Shown: positions 9,679 to 17,079, counted from the first letter of the stretch. The stretch: 53,414 nt of DNA from Solirubrobacterales bacterium (GCA_027315115.1 DAHUYQ010000055.1:1-53414); one strand, 5' to 3'. The notes: a model not told the origin generated them from the sequence alone. Numbers and translations are program-made.

Positions 9679-12273
9679 CTATCGGACGACCAGGTTGACG
9701 AGCTTGCCCGGCACCACGATCTCCTTGACGACCTGCTTGCCGTCGAGGTGGGCGATCACGTTGGGGGCTTTGCGGCAAAGCTCGATCAGCTCCTGCTCGC
9801 CGGCCTCCGAGGGCGCCTGCACGCGGTCGCGCAGCTTGCCGTTGACCTGGCAGACCAGCTCGTAGCTTTCGCTTTCCAGGTAGCGGGTGTCCGCCTGCGG
9901 CCAGGGCTGCTCCCAGACCCGCTCCCCCGTGAGCATGTCGTAGACCTCCGCGCTGACGTGCGGGGCGAAGGGAAACAGCAGCGAGGCGGCGCTGGACAGC
10001 GCGAAGCGCTCGCTCTCCGCGCTTGCGGATTCGCGCAGCCGGTAGCACTCGTTCAGCAGCTCCATCACCGCCGCGATCGCCGTGTTGAACGCGAACCGTC
10101 GCAGGTCGCCGCTCACCTTCTCGATCGCCCAGTGTGCCTTGCGCATGAGCTCGAGGTCCGGTCCAGCCGGCGCATGAGCCGGCTGGCCAGGCCGCGCATG
10201 CGCGGCCTGGGGAGGCGCCGCATGCGGCGCCTCCTTCCCCCTATCCGCAACCTCGCTGGCGAGACGCCAGAGCCGCGACAGGAACCGGTGCACTCCCTCC
10301 ACTCCCTCGTCCGACCAATCGGCGTCCTGGTCGGGCGGGCCGATGAAGAGGATGTAGGCGCGCGCGGTGTCCGCCCCGTGGCTCTCCACGATCGCGGCGG
10401 GCGGGACCACGTTGCCCTTGGACTTGCTCATCTTCGCCCCGTCCTTGGTGATCATCCCCTGGGTGAAGAGGGCCTTGAAGGGCTCCTGGAAGTCCAGGTG
10501 GCCGAGGTCGGCGAGCGCCTTGGTGAAGAAGCGCGCGTACATCAGGTGCAGGATCGCGTGCTCGATCCCGCCGATGTACTGGTCGACCGGCATCCACTGG
10601 CGCAGCGCCGCCGGGTCGAACGCCGCCTGGTCGTTGTGCGGGTCGCAGTAGCGCATGAAGTACCAGGAGGAGTCCACGAAGGTGTCCATCGTGTCGGTCT
10701 CCCGACGCGCCGGCCCGTCGCAGCTCGGACAGGTCGTGGACAACCAGTCCTCGGCCGCCGCCAGCGGCGATCGGCCCTTCGGGGCGTAGTCCTCGACGTC
10801 GGGGAGCTGCACCGGAAGCTGGTCGTCGGGCACGGGCACCATCCCGCAGGAGTCGCAGTGCACGATCGGGATCGGGCAGCCCCAGTAGCGCTGGCGGGAG
10901 ATCAGCCAGTCGCGCAGGCGGTAGTTGACCGAGGCGTGGCCCTTGCCCTCCCTGTCGAGCCAGGCGACGATCTCGCTCAGCGCCGTGCGGTTGTGCGTGC
11001 CGTCGAACTCCGGGTGCGAGTTGACCAGCGGGCCGTCGCCGGTGTAGGGCAGGCCGGGGTGGGCGGGATCTTCGTCATCCCCGCCGTCCTCGGGGGCGCG
11101 GTTGCCGGGGCGGCGGGTGGGATCTTCGATCACCCGCTTGATCGGCAGGCCGTGAGCGACGGCGAAGTCGTAGTCGCGCTCGTCGTGGCCGGGGACCGCC
11201 ATGATCGCGCCGGTGCCGTACTCCATCAGCACGTAGTCGGCGACGTACATCGGGATCCGCTCGCCGTTGACCGGGTTGATCACCGTGCGCCCGAGCGGCA
11301 CGCCGGTCTTCGGCTTCTCGGCGTCGCCGCGCTGCTCGTTTGACTCGGTCAGCGCGCGGTTGACGTACTCGCGCACCTCCGCCTCGCGGTCGGTGCCTTC
11401 CACCAGCCGCAGCACGTCGGGATGCTCTGGCGCCATCACGAAGAAGGTCGCGCCGAAGAGCGTGTCCGGGCGGGTCGTGAAGACCGGGTAGTCCACCGGG
11501 TGGGCGGGATCCAGGTCTTCGCAGCGGAAGTTGACCTCGGCGCCCTCGGAACGGCCGATCCAGTTGCGCTGCATCGTCTTGACGTTCTCGGGCCAGTCGA
11601 TCGTGTCGAGGTCGCGCAGCAGCCGCTCGGCGTAGTCGGTGATACGCAGGAACCACTGAGTGAGCTGGCGCACTTCCACCTCGGCGCCGCAGCGCTCGCA
11701 GTGGCCTTCGACCACCTGCTCGTTGGCGAGCACCGTCTGGTCGTTGGGGCACCACTTCACCGCCGCCTCCTTGCGATACGCAAGGCCGGCGCGCAGCAGC
11801 TCCAGGAAGATCCACTGCGTCCAGCGGTAGTAGGTCGGTTCGTGGGTGGCAAGCTCGCGCGACCAGTCGATCGAGATCCCCCACGAGCGGAACTGGCGCT
11901 GGAAGGAGGCGATCGAGGCGGCCGTCGAGTCCCGCGGATGCTCGCCGGTCCTGATCGCGTGGTTCTCCGCCGGCAGGCCGAAGGCGTCGTAGCCCATCGG
12001 GTGCAGGACGCGGTGACCGGTGCGCCGGTGGAAGTGAGCGATCGCGTCTCCGACCGAGTAGGTCTTCAGATGCCCGATGTGCGGCTCGCCGCTCGGGTAC
12101 GGCAGCATCTCCAGCACGTAGGACTTCACGTCCCGCCCGCCCTGCTCGCCGGCCCCGCGGGCGCGCGCGGCACGGGCGGGGTCTTCGTTGACCACCTCCC
12201 AGGTGCGCTCGGTGGCCCACACGCGCTGCCAGCGCGGCTCGATCTCACTCGGGTCGTAGCGCTTCTCGCTCAT
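9679..12273 (-). CDS. leuS: Leucyl-tRNA synthetase
   Basis: Charges tRNA-Leu in the cytosol; 864 residues, class Ia. HIGH motif (PHIGH, 64-68), zinc-ribbon-like CPNDQ...CERCG, the CP1 editing domain with FTTRPDTLFGATFFVMAPEHP and the GTGAIMAVPGHDERD aspartate loop, a second CDSCG...CPSCDG, MDTFVDSSWYFMRYCDP, and KMSKSKGN near residue 615. The anticodon domain follows. Two low-complexity inserts stand out: an Arg/Asp/Pro-rich loop in CP1 (TRRPGNRAPEDGGDDEDP) and a His/Ala/Pro insert at about 680-703. The latter is encoded entirely by three tandem DNA palindromes (separate entry) and sits after the catalytic core at the junction to the anticodon-binding helices. A TAACCT box 10 nt before the ATG suggests a short leader. 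Confidence 0.97.
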   Translation of the reverse strand: MSEKRYDPSEIEPRWQRVWATERTWEVVNEDPARAARARGAGEQGGRDVKSYVLEMLPYPSGEPHIGHLKTYSVGDAIAHFHRRTGHRVLHPMGYDAFGLPAENHAIRTGEHPRDSTAASIASFQRQFRSWGISIDWSRELATHEPTYYRWTQWIFLELLRAGLAYRKEAAVKWCPNDQTVLANEQVVEGHCERCGAEVEVRQLTQWFLRITDYAERLLRDLDTIDWPENVKTMQRNWIGRSEGAEVNFRCEDLDPAHPVDYPVFTTRPDTLFGATFFVMAPEHPDVLRLVEGTDREAEVREYVNRALTESNEQRGDAEKPKTGVPLGRTVINPVNGERIPMYVADYVLMEYGTGAIMAVPGHDERDYDFAVAHGLPIKRVIEDPTRRPGNRAPEDGGDDEDPAHPGLPYTGDGPLVNSHPEFDGTHNRTALSEIVAWLDREGKGHASVNYRLRDWLISRQRYWGCPIPIVHCDSCGMVPVPDDQLPVQLPDVEDYAPKGRSPLAAAEDWLSTTCPSCDGPARRETDTMDTFVDSSWYFMRYCDPHNDQAAFDPAALRQWMPVDQYIGGIEHAILHLMYARFFTKALADLGHLDFQEPFKALFTQGMITKDGAKMSKSKGNVVPPAAIVESHGADTARAYILFIGPPDQDADWSDEGVEGVHRFLSRLWRLASEVADRGKEAPHAAPPQAAHARPGQPAHAPAGPDLELMRKAHWAIEKVSGDLRRFAFNTAIAAVMELLNECYRLRESASAESERFALSSAASLLFPFAPHVSAEVYDMLTGERVWEQPWPQADTRYLESESYELVCQVNGKLRDRVQAPSEAGEQELIELCRKAPNVIAHLDGKQVVKEIVVPGKLVNLVVR
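10163..10234. repeat. Three abutting 24-bp palindromes inside leuS, all centred on GCATG
   Basis: Three units lie end to end at 10163-10186, 10187-10210 and 10211-10234. Each is a 9-base arm, a 6-base core and the complementary 9-base arm. Arms are CCAGCCGGC, CCAGGCCGC and GGAGGCGCC; cores are GCATGA, GCATGC and GCATGC. Units two and three are perfect palindromes, unit one is perfect except for the core. Arms differ between units, yet pairing is complete in each. The 72 bp keep the leuS frame and encode a period-8 peptide with one His per unit (EAPHAAPP, QAAHARPG, QPAHAPAG). Confidence 0.95.
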
Positions 12274-12328
12274 CAGAGTGGGCAGGTTACCGGGCGGGCT
12301 TCGATGGATCGCTCGACGCGATGCCGAT

Positions 12329-12334
12329 TACGAT
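12329..12334 (+). promoter_or_regulatory. Probable -10 box of the coiled-coil gene (leaderless)
   Basis: TACGAT followed by six bases and the GTG start at 12341, the same spacing seen for holA and the oxidoreductase gamma subunit. No Shine-Dalgarno is visible. Confidence 0.5.
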
Positions 12335-12340
12335 GGGTGC

Positions 12341-13465
12341 GTGGAATCGGCAGAGACCTCCGCGCGGGTGAAACAGATCATCGATGCGGCCGAGGCGAGC
12401 GCGCAGCGGATGCTCGCGGACGCCGAGGAGCGGGTCGGCGCGCGCCTGCGGGAGGCCGACCGGGCCGCCGAGATCAGGGTCGCCGCGGCCGAAGATGAGG
12501 CGCGGGAGGCGATCGAGCGCGCGGGCACGCAGGCGCAGGCTCTGCACAGCGAGGCGCAGGCGCGGGCGAGCGAGACCCGGCGCCAGGCGCAGGAGCAGGC
12601 CCACGCCGCCCAGCAGGCGCTCGCCGAGGCGCGCCGGCAGGCGCAGGAGATCCTCGACGATGCGCGCGCCGAGGCGGCGACCGAGCTGGATGGGGCGCGC
12701 GAGCGCGCGGACGTGACGCTCTCAGACGCCCGCGCTGAGGCCGAGTCGCTGCTCGGCGCCGCGCGGGAGGAGGCCGAGCGCGTGCTCGGCGCCGCGCGCG
12801 AGCGGGCCGGCTCCACCACCGACGCCGCCGCTGGGGATGCCGAGGCGACCCGCGCGTCGGCACGCTCGGAGGGCGAGCAGATCCTCGCGATCTCCCGCCG
12901 CGAGGCCGGCCAGGTCCGCCAGAGCGCCGAGGAGCAAGCCCAGCGCAAGCTCGCCGACGCTCAGCAGCAGGCGCAGCGGCTGGTCGAGGAGGCCGCCGCG
13001 CACGCGCAGGGACTGCGAGAGCAGGCCGAGCAGGAGACCCAGGCCGCGCTCCAGGAGCGATCGGCCGAGCTTGCGCGGATTCAGGCGGAGGCCGAGGAGC
13101 ACGCCAGGAAGGTGCGGTCGCGGGCGCGCCAGCAGGCCCAGGAGATCGTCTCCGAGGCGCACGGCGTGGCCCAGGAAGTGCTGCGCGACGGCAGCGTCAT
13201 CTCGCGCAACCTGCGCGAGCTCTCCTCCTCCCTGCGCAACAACGCCGAGCGGCTGATCAACGACGTCAAGCTCACGCATGCCAGCATGACCGCGCGACTG
13301 GACCAGGTGATGGTCGATAGTCGCGAGGCCGAGCCGCTCGGGGGGCGCGAGCGGGGCGGCGACGCCGGGCGCGCCCGATCGCCGCGGGAGGCTCGCGACG
13401 AGCAGGGCGAGGCGCCCGGAGAGGACGGCGATCTCGACGTGCCCGAGTTCCTGCCGCGGCAGTAG
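12341..13465 (+). CDS. Long Ala/Glu/Gln-rich coiled-coil protein, DivIVA/FilP-like
   Basis: 374 residues that are almost entirely predicted coiled coil: repeating EARRQAQEILDDARAEA-type heptads rich in Ala, Glu, Gln and Arg from about residue 10 to 290. A more structured segment ISRNLRELSSSLRNNAERLINDVKLTHASM follows, then a disordered acidic tail ending DVPEFLPRQ. No transmembrane segment or signal peptide. The ISRNLRELSSSLRNNAERLL-like block with a short PEFLP end is seen in actinobacterial DivIVA/Wag31- and FilP/Scy-type scaffolds, so a role at poles or septum is likely but inferred. The frame extends to 12278, but GTG 12341 follows a TACGAT box at leaderless spacing. It is divergent from leuS. 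Confidence 0.75.
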   Translation: MESAETSARVKQIIDAAEASAQRMLADAEERVGARLREADRAAEIRVAAAEDEAREAIERAGTQAQALHSEAQARASETRRQAQEQAHAAQQALAEARRQAQEILDDARAEAATELDGARERADVTLSDARAEAESLLGAAREEAERVLGAARERAGSTTDAAAGDAEATRASARSEGEQILAISRREAGQVRQSAEEQAQRKLADAQQQAQRLVEEAAAHAQGLREQAEQETQAALQERSAELARIQAEAEEHARKVRSRARQQAQEIVSEAHGVAQEVLRDGSVISRNLRELSSSLRNNAERLINDVKLTHASMTARLDQVMVDSREAEPLGGRERGGDAGRARSPREARDEQGEAPGEDGDLDVPEFLPRQ

Positions 13466-13542
13466 GGGGCGGGGGTGCGCTGGACCGCGCCGATCGCGCG
13501 GGGCGCCGATTCGCGGGGCGGTGCGGAGGTCGCGGCGCACTT

Positions 13543-13578
13543 GTAACACTCCTGTCACACAAGCCACCCTCGTGTTAC
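13543..13578. promoter_or_regulatory. Inverted repeat upstream of the PD-(D/E)XK gene, possible operator
   Basis: GTAACAC at 13543-13549 and its complement GTGTTAC at 13572-13578, centres 29 bp apart, in an AT-richer island 24 bp before the ATG at 13602. A TACGTT box overlaps the right arm. An operator or stem-loop is plausible; no regulator is identified. Confidence 0.4.
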
Positions 13579-13601
13579 GTTCGGCTCGCGATACTGGCGG
13601 C

Positions 13602-14051
13602 ATGCGGGACCTGACGCCAAGCCAGAAGGGCGCCGTTGCGGAGGCCGAAATCGCGGCAGCCGCAACACGACTCGGCCTCGTGGTGCTGCGCCCGCTCTGC
13701 GACGGCTCGCGCTACGACCTCGGCATAGACGTCGGAAGCCGTGTGCTGCGCGTCCAATGCAAGTGGGCCGCCCGCACAGGCGACGTGCTCGCGGTGCGCT
13801 CCAGGACCTGCCGGCGTGCGTCCAACGGCTATGTACGCACCACCTACTCCGGCGCAGAGATCGATGCGCTCGCGGTCTATTCCGCAGACACCGACTGCTG
13901 CTACCTGCTGCCAATCGCAGATGTCGAGCACCTTTCGACGATCAGCCTTCGCCTGGCGCCCACCGGCAACAAGCAGGCGTCCGGCGTGCGTTGGGCGAGC
14001 GACTACGAGCTTGCCCGCACGATCGAGCGACTCATCAGGGACCGGCCGTAG
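13602..14051 (+). CDS. PD-(D/E)XK nuclease, group I intron endonuclease-like family
   Basis: 149 residues. MRDLTPSQKGAVAEAEIAAAATRLG (Glu in helix one), then VLRPLCDGSRYDLGIDVG and VLRVQCKWA give the E...D...QxK pattern of the PD-(D/E)XK fold seen in small endonucleases of the type found with group I introns (I-Ssp6803I-like). The rest carries CYLLPIADVEHLSTISLRL and a Gly/Asn-rich LAPTGNKQASGVRWASDYE. Upstream in-frame codons exist to 13521, but ATG 13602 starts right at the family N-terminus. No intron is visible around it. It stands just upstream of tRNA-Ala on the same strand. It may be a free-standing homing or defence nuclease; function unknown. Confidence 0.75.
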   Translation: MRDLTPSQKGAVAEAEIAAAATRLGLVVLRPLCDGSRYDLGIDVGSRVLRVQCKWAARTGDVLAVRSRTCRRASNGYVRTTYSGAEIDALAVYSADTDCCYLLPIADVEHLSTISLRLAPTGNKQASGVRWASDYELARTIERLIRDRP

Positions 14052-14089
14052 CAGCGAGCCTGCGACACCCTGCCCAGCGTCAAACCCGA

Positions 14090-14095
14090 TACGAT
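14090..14095 (+). promoter_or_regulatory. Probable -10 box of tRNA-Ala
   Basis: TACGAT ends 9 nt before the first base of the tRNA, normal spacing for direct tRNA transcription. Confidence 0.5.
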
Positions 14096-14104
14096 GATGG
14101 CCTC

Positions 14105-14177
14105 GGGGCTATAGCTCAGCTGGGAGAGCGCTAGCGTGGCACGCTAGAGGTCGCCGGTTCGATCCCGGCTAGCTCCA
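14105..14177 (+). tRNA. tRNA-Ala (anticodon GGC)
   Basis: A complete 73-nt cloverleaf folds by eye. Acceptor GGGGCTA pairs with TAGCTCC (one G-T), D arm GCTC/GAGC, anticodon stem CTAGC/GCTAG around loop GTGGCAC (anticodon GGC at the centre), five-base variable loop AGGTC, T stem GCCGG/CCGGC with loop TTCGATC, discriminator A. CCA is not encoded (ACCT follows). It reads GCC and GCU alanine codons, fitting a GC-rich genome. Confidence 0.95.
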
Positions 14178-14180
14178 CCT

Positions 14181-14582
14181 CCTCCTTCTGCCTGTGTCGG
14201 CGCCACTTCCGCTCGTCAGGGAAACGTTCTGTCCTTCAGGCTGACCTGAGTAGTCAACCCCACACTGAGTGCTGCTTCGACACCCACGCCGGGCGCCGCG
14301 GCTTCATGGCCCTGGCAATCTCGGCGTCGTTGGCCCGGTGCCGCTCGAACCGCGGAGCTCGTTCCGGCCGCGACTGGCGCGCCTGGCGCGCCTTCCTCGG
14401 TCACCGTGCCGTGCAGCTCGGAGTCCTCGGGCCGGCTGGGCGTCGTCGACACCGCCGACGACGACACCCAGCAGCGCAGCGGAGGGTTGATGGATGGGCA
14501 AACGGCGCTCTGCGGGAGCTCGTAGCGGCTGGTGAGCCGGGAGGCGAGGACCGGCGGACCTCGCCTCGTGGCCGTGCGAAGA
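14181..14582. other. 400-bp stretch without a recognisable gene
   Basis: Between tRNA-Ala and the SRPBCC gene. Open frames cross it on both strands but their translations are low-complexity and match no family I know. A short inverted repeat GTCGTCG...CGACGAC lies near 14444-14464. No terminator with a T-run follows the tRNA. Confidence 0.5.
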
Positions 14583-15074
14583 TCAGGAGGCGGCCGAGTC
14601 CCGATCGCGCCCTTCGACGGCGGCGGTGTAGCCCTCGAGCCCGGCCCAGCCTTGGCCGACGGCGTCGCGCATGCCCTCCCAGCCCTCGCCGTGACGGTCG
14701 AGGCAGCGGTGTTCGAGGACCACACGGGTCCGGTCGGGTCCCTCGGCAACGAAGGTGACGGCCACCTCGCTGGTCTTCTGGAGGTCGGTCTCCAGCTCCC
14801 AGCGGGTGTTGATGTCCCAACTGAAGACGAAGAGGGTGGGCGGCTCGTAGGCGAGGACGCGAGACCATTGGCACTCAGAGCCGTCGGTGTGGCGATCAAA
14901 GATGCGGCCGCCGACGTGGCGTTCGACGACCATCTCGGCCAACGGTGCGTCACCGAGGTGATGGTCGGGATCCCACCAGCTTTCCATCTCCTCGGTGAAG
15001 ACCTTGAAGGCGCGCTCGATGGGCACCTTGACGAGAGTCTCCGTGCGCACCGCTGTCATCGTGTCCGTGTTCAT
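14583..15074 (-). CDS. SRPBCC / AHSA1-like protein
   Basis: 163-residue START-like (SRPBCC) protein. Typical parts are VKVPIERAFKVFTEEMESWWDP, VERHVGGRIFDRHTDGSECQW, the VLAYEPPTLFVFSWDIN strand, and the GWAGLEGYTAAVEG C-terminal helix. The family binds hydrophobic ligands or helps protein folding (Aha1-like); no catalytic role is visible. The ATG overlaps the ArsR stop by 4 bp (ATGA). The ArsR-SRPBCC pair is a common actinobacterial two-gene operon in which the regulator is thought to control its partner. Confidence 0.9.
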   Translation of the reverse strand: MNTDTMTAVRTETLVKVPIERAFKVFTEEMESWWDPDHHLGDAPLAEMVVERHVGGRIFDRHTDGSECQWSRVLAYEPPTLFVFSWDINTRWELETDLQKTSEVAVTFVAEGPDRTRVVLEHRCLDRHGEGWEGMRDAVGQGWAGLEGYTAAVEGRDRDSAAS

Positions 15075-15397
15075 CGATCCTCCTTGTCACCCGCTTCGGC
15101 CACGGCCTTGAAGGCCCGCAGAGAGCGGCTCCAGAACCCGTCGAGGTAAGAACGCAGCTCCGCGATCCCCTCCGGGTGCAGTTTGTAGATGCGGCGCGCG
15201 CCGACCGCTTCGTCCTCGACCAGGCCCGCTTCCTTCAGCACGCGCAGGTGCTGCGACACAGCCGGACGACTGACCGGCACCTGCGCCGCCAGCTCGCCGA
15301 CGGCCCTCGGCCGCTCCGCGACCAGCTCGAAGACTTCGCGCCGAGTCGCGTCGCTGAGGGCGGTGAAGGCCTGTCCAATAGAAGGTGAGTTAGTCAT
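15071..15397 (-). CDS. ArsR-family transcriptional regulator
   Basis: 108-residue winged-helix repressor. ALSDATRREVFELVAERP opens the fold, then the helix-turn-helix AAQVPVSRPAVSQHLRVLKEAGLV, and the wing EAVGARRIYKLHPEGI. No metal-binding Cys pair (ELCVCDL motif) is present, so it is probably not a metal sensor. It is the first gene of the ArsR-SRPBCC operon. A TACGGT box lies 5 nt before the ATG, and a dyad with direct repeats overlaps it (separate entry), which suggests autoregulation of a nearly leaderless transcript. Confidence 0.92.
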   Translation of the reverse strand: MTNSPSIGQAFTALSDATRREVFELVAERPRAVGELAAQVPVSRPAVSQHLRVLKEAGLVEDEAVGARRIYKLHPEGIAELRSYLDGFWSRSLRAFKAVAEAGDKEDR

Positions 15398-15398
15398 T

Positions 15399-15422
15399 GC
15401 TTACCGTAAGTCGAAGCTTACC
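15399..15422. promoter_or_regulatory. Promoter/operator of the ArsR-SRPBCC operon
   Basis: On the plus strand GCTTACC occurs at 15399-15405 and 15416-15422 (17-bp period). GTAAG at 15406-15410 and CTTAC at 15417-15421 form a dyad. The minus-strand -10 box TACGGT (15403-15408) lies inside, so a bound dimer would block transcription. Confidence 0.5.
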
Positions 15423-15491
15423 AGAGGACTGGTAGCTCTGGGCTGCTCGATCCCACAGCGGCGATCGCACCACACGGATAGAGCCGGAAGC

Positions 15492-15545
15492 GGCCAGCCA
15501 CGCGGCAGGCCCCACCGCGTCGACGCGGTGGGGCTGGCGCTGGCC
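15492..15545. repeat. 26-bp perfect palindrome within a longer hairpin
   Basis: 15509-15534 is a perfect palindrome: arm GCCCCACCGCG, centre TCGA, complementary arm. GGCCAGC (15492-15498) and GCTGGCC (15539-15545) pair outside it. It stands alone in a 370-bp gene-free gap (15398-15767) upstream of the arsR promoter. There is no T-run, so it is not a typical intrinsic terminator. The centre contains GTCGAC. Confidence 0.8.
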
Positions 15546-15646
15546 CTTGAGCGCAGCAGCAGGGTGTTCGTCCCGTTCGCCCTCTTGCTCTTGACCCTGG
15601 CCTGGTCGGGAGGGCGCGATCCTCGCCGGAACATCTAACCAAGCCT

Positions 15647-15726
15647 TGCGGGGATTCGGTTGGGGCGACCGTGAAGGAGCGGGCGGGCGAGCTCAGGTGA
15701 GCGCCGGTTCGAGCCCGGCCGCCGCA
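15647..15726 (+). pseudogene. tRNA-like remnant with an intact T arm
   Basis: 15703-15719 is a perfect T arm: GCCGG, loop TTCGAGC, CCGGC. The next seven bases CGCCGCA pair 6 of 7 with TGCGGGG at 15647-15653, so the outer ends fit an 80-nt tRNA. The D and anticodon arms do not fold well and no anticodon can be read. It is likely a decayed tRNA or a tRNA-derived insertion scar. Confidence 0.35.
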
Positions 15727-15767
15727 GCCGACAGGGTTGACGCAGATCGAAGTGCGACGATCAATGG

Positions 15768-16259
15768 ATGGCACGCGACGGAGACCAGCTCTTCAACCCG
15801 CTGACCGGAGAGCGAATCGTCTTCCGCACGACCGCTTCCGAAACGGGCGGCGCGCTGCTGGAGATGGACGCATTCTGGGCCGGAGCCGGGCGTCGCGCCG
15901 TCGAGCACGTCCATCCCGAGATGCAGGAGCGCTGGGAGGTGATCGCCGGCCACGCGCGCTTCCGCATCGACGGAGTCGAGCGGACCGCGGGGCGCGGCGA
16001 GATGGTCGTCGCCGCGCCGGGCACAGCCCATGAGGCGTGGAACCCCGCGGCAGAGCCGGCGCACGTGCGCATCCAGATGCGCCCGGCGCTCGACTGGGCG
16101 TCGTTCGTCGAGCGCCTGTTCGCGATCTCATCCGAGGCCCACGAGAGCGGACGGACAGCCCCCGATCCTCGACTGCTGCGTGAGCTACTGCGCCAATTTC
16201 GCAGGGAGATCATGCTGGCGCCGAAAGGGACCGCGGAGGCTGCCGCGGGGTTGGCCTGA
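15768..16259 (+). CDS. Cupin-domain protein
   Basis: 163 residues; single conserved beta-barrel. The motif-1-like segment EHVHPEMQERWEVIAGHARFRIDG holds two His and two Glu (HxH...E), and the motif-2-like part GEMVVAAPGTAHEAWNPA has the last His. These would bind one metal ion. After the barrel comes a helical tail (SFVERLFAISSEAHESGR...LRELLRQFRREIML). Substrate is unknown; such proteins can be small-molecule isomerases, dioxygenases or ligand sensors. It is convergent with the PAP2 phosphatase. A second ATG four bases earlier is out of frame. Confidence 0.85.
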   Translation: MARDGDQLFNPLTGERIVFRTTASETGGALLEMDAFWAGAGRRAVEHVHPEMQERWEVIAGHARFRIDGVERTAGRGEMVVAAPGTAHEAWNPAAEPAHVRIQMRPALDWASFVERLFAISSEAHESGRTAPDPRLLRELLRQFRREIMLAPKGTAEAAAGLA

Positions 16260-16297
16260 GCCATCGGCCGCCCCCTGACCGGCGCTCGGTCGCCGCG

Positions 16298-16939
16298 CTA
16301 CGCGCCGCTCTTGCGGGCCCTGGGGTGAAAGAGCCGGCCCGCAGCCGAGAGCGCGCCGAGGAGCGCCCGCTCGTAGAGACCGCTGCCCCAGCCGGCAAGC
16401 CGTTCGGTCTGCCGGCGGGGCGCCGTCACGACGAGCGCCGCGAAGATGCCGACGCCGATGGCGCCGAGGATGTCGGTTGGCCAGTGAACGCCCACCATCA
16501 CGCGGGCCACGCCGATCAGCAGGGCGACGGTCAGAGCCACCGCCGCCATGCGGTAGCGACGGAAGATCAGCAGCGCGGCCCCCAACGCAACCGCGCCCGT
16601 GACGTGGTCTGAGGGGAAGGAGGCGTCGGCGGGATGAGCGATCAGCTTGTGAAAGTGGTTCAGTACCACGAACGGTCGCTGCCGATCCCAGATCTGGCCG
16701 ATGACCTGCACGATCAACAGCCCGAGGACCGTCGCAAGCGCACCCGCGAAGATCGCCGCGCGAGCGCGCTCGCCCAGCAGCCAGCCATGCGGCGTGCGTA
16801 TGAGCCACAGCAGCGCGAAGCCGCCGATCAAGATGAAGACGGCGTCCTGAGCAAAGAACCTGGCGACATCTCCGACCCAGACGTGTTCGTAGGCGAAATC
16901 GTTGAGAGCGTGATAGACGCTCGTGTCCACACACCCCAT
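16298..16939 (-). CDS. PAP2-family membrane phosphatase, undecaprenyl-diphosphatase-like
   Basis: About 213 residues with five or six hydrophobic segments. The three acid-phosphatase motifs are visible: DRQRPF, then PSDHVTGA, then GVHWPTDILGA, with Arg and two His forming the active site on the outer face of the membrane. BcrC-type members dephosphorylate undecaprenyl diphosphate and recycle the lipid carrier of cell-wall synthesis; this fits by length and motif but is not proven. ATG 16939 is preferred; a TTG at 16945 is possible. Two TTGACA motifs lie just upstream on the minus strand, one possibly a -35 box. Confidence 0.85.
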   Translation of the reverse strand: MGCVDTSVYHALNDFAYEHVWVGDVARFFAQDAVFILIGGFALLWLIRTPHGWLLGERARAAIFAGALATVLGLLIVQVIGQIWDRQRPFVVLNHFHKLIAHPADASFPSDHVTGAVALGAALLIFRRYRMAAVALTVALLIGVARVMVGVHWPTDILGAIGVGIFAALVVTAPRRQTERLAGWGSGLYERALLGALSAAGRLFHPRARKSGA

Positions 16940-17079
16940 TGTCAAAGACGTGTGAAGGTCTTGTCAAGGTCTGCACGGCCTCGTGGCGCGGCTGTGTTCG
17001 CACGCCCGGGTGGCGCCCCTCACGGCGGAGCTAAAATGGAGGCAACCTCCGCAACCATCCCGGCCGGAGGCCCGCTGCG

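Noticed and set aside
10163..10234. Palindromes in leuS considered as a transcription terminator
   Set aside because: They lie mid-gene, are followed by coding sequence and have no T-run.
14216..14953. 245-codon minus-strand frame after tRNA-Ala
   Set aside because: Overlaps the SRPBCC gene out of frame, and the unique part matches nothing I recognise.
15647..15726. tRNA-like segment considered as a working tRNA
   Set aside because: Only the T arm and outer ends fit; D and anticodon arms do not fold and no anticodon can be read.
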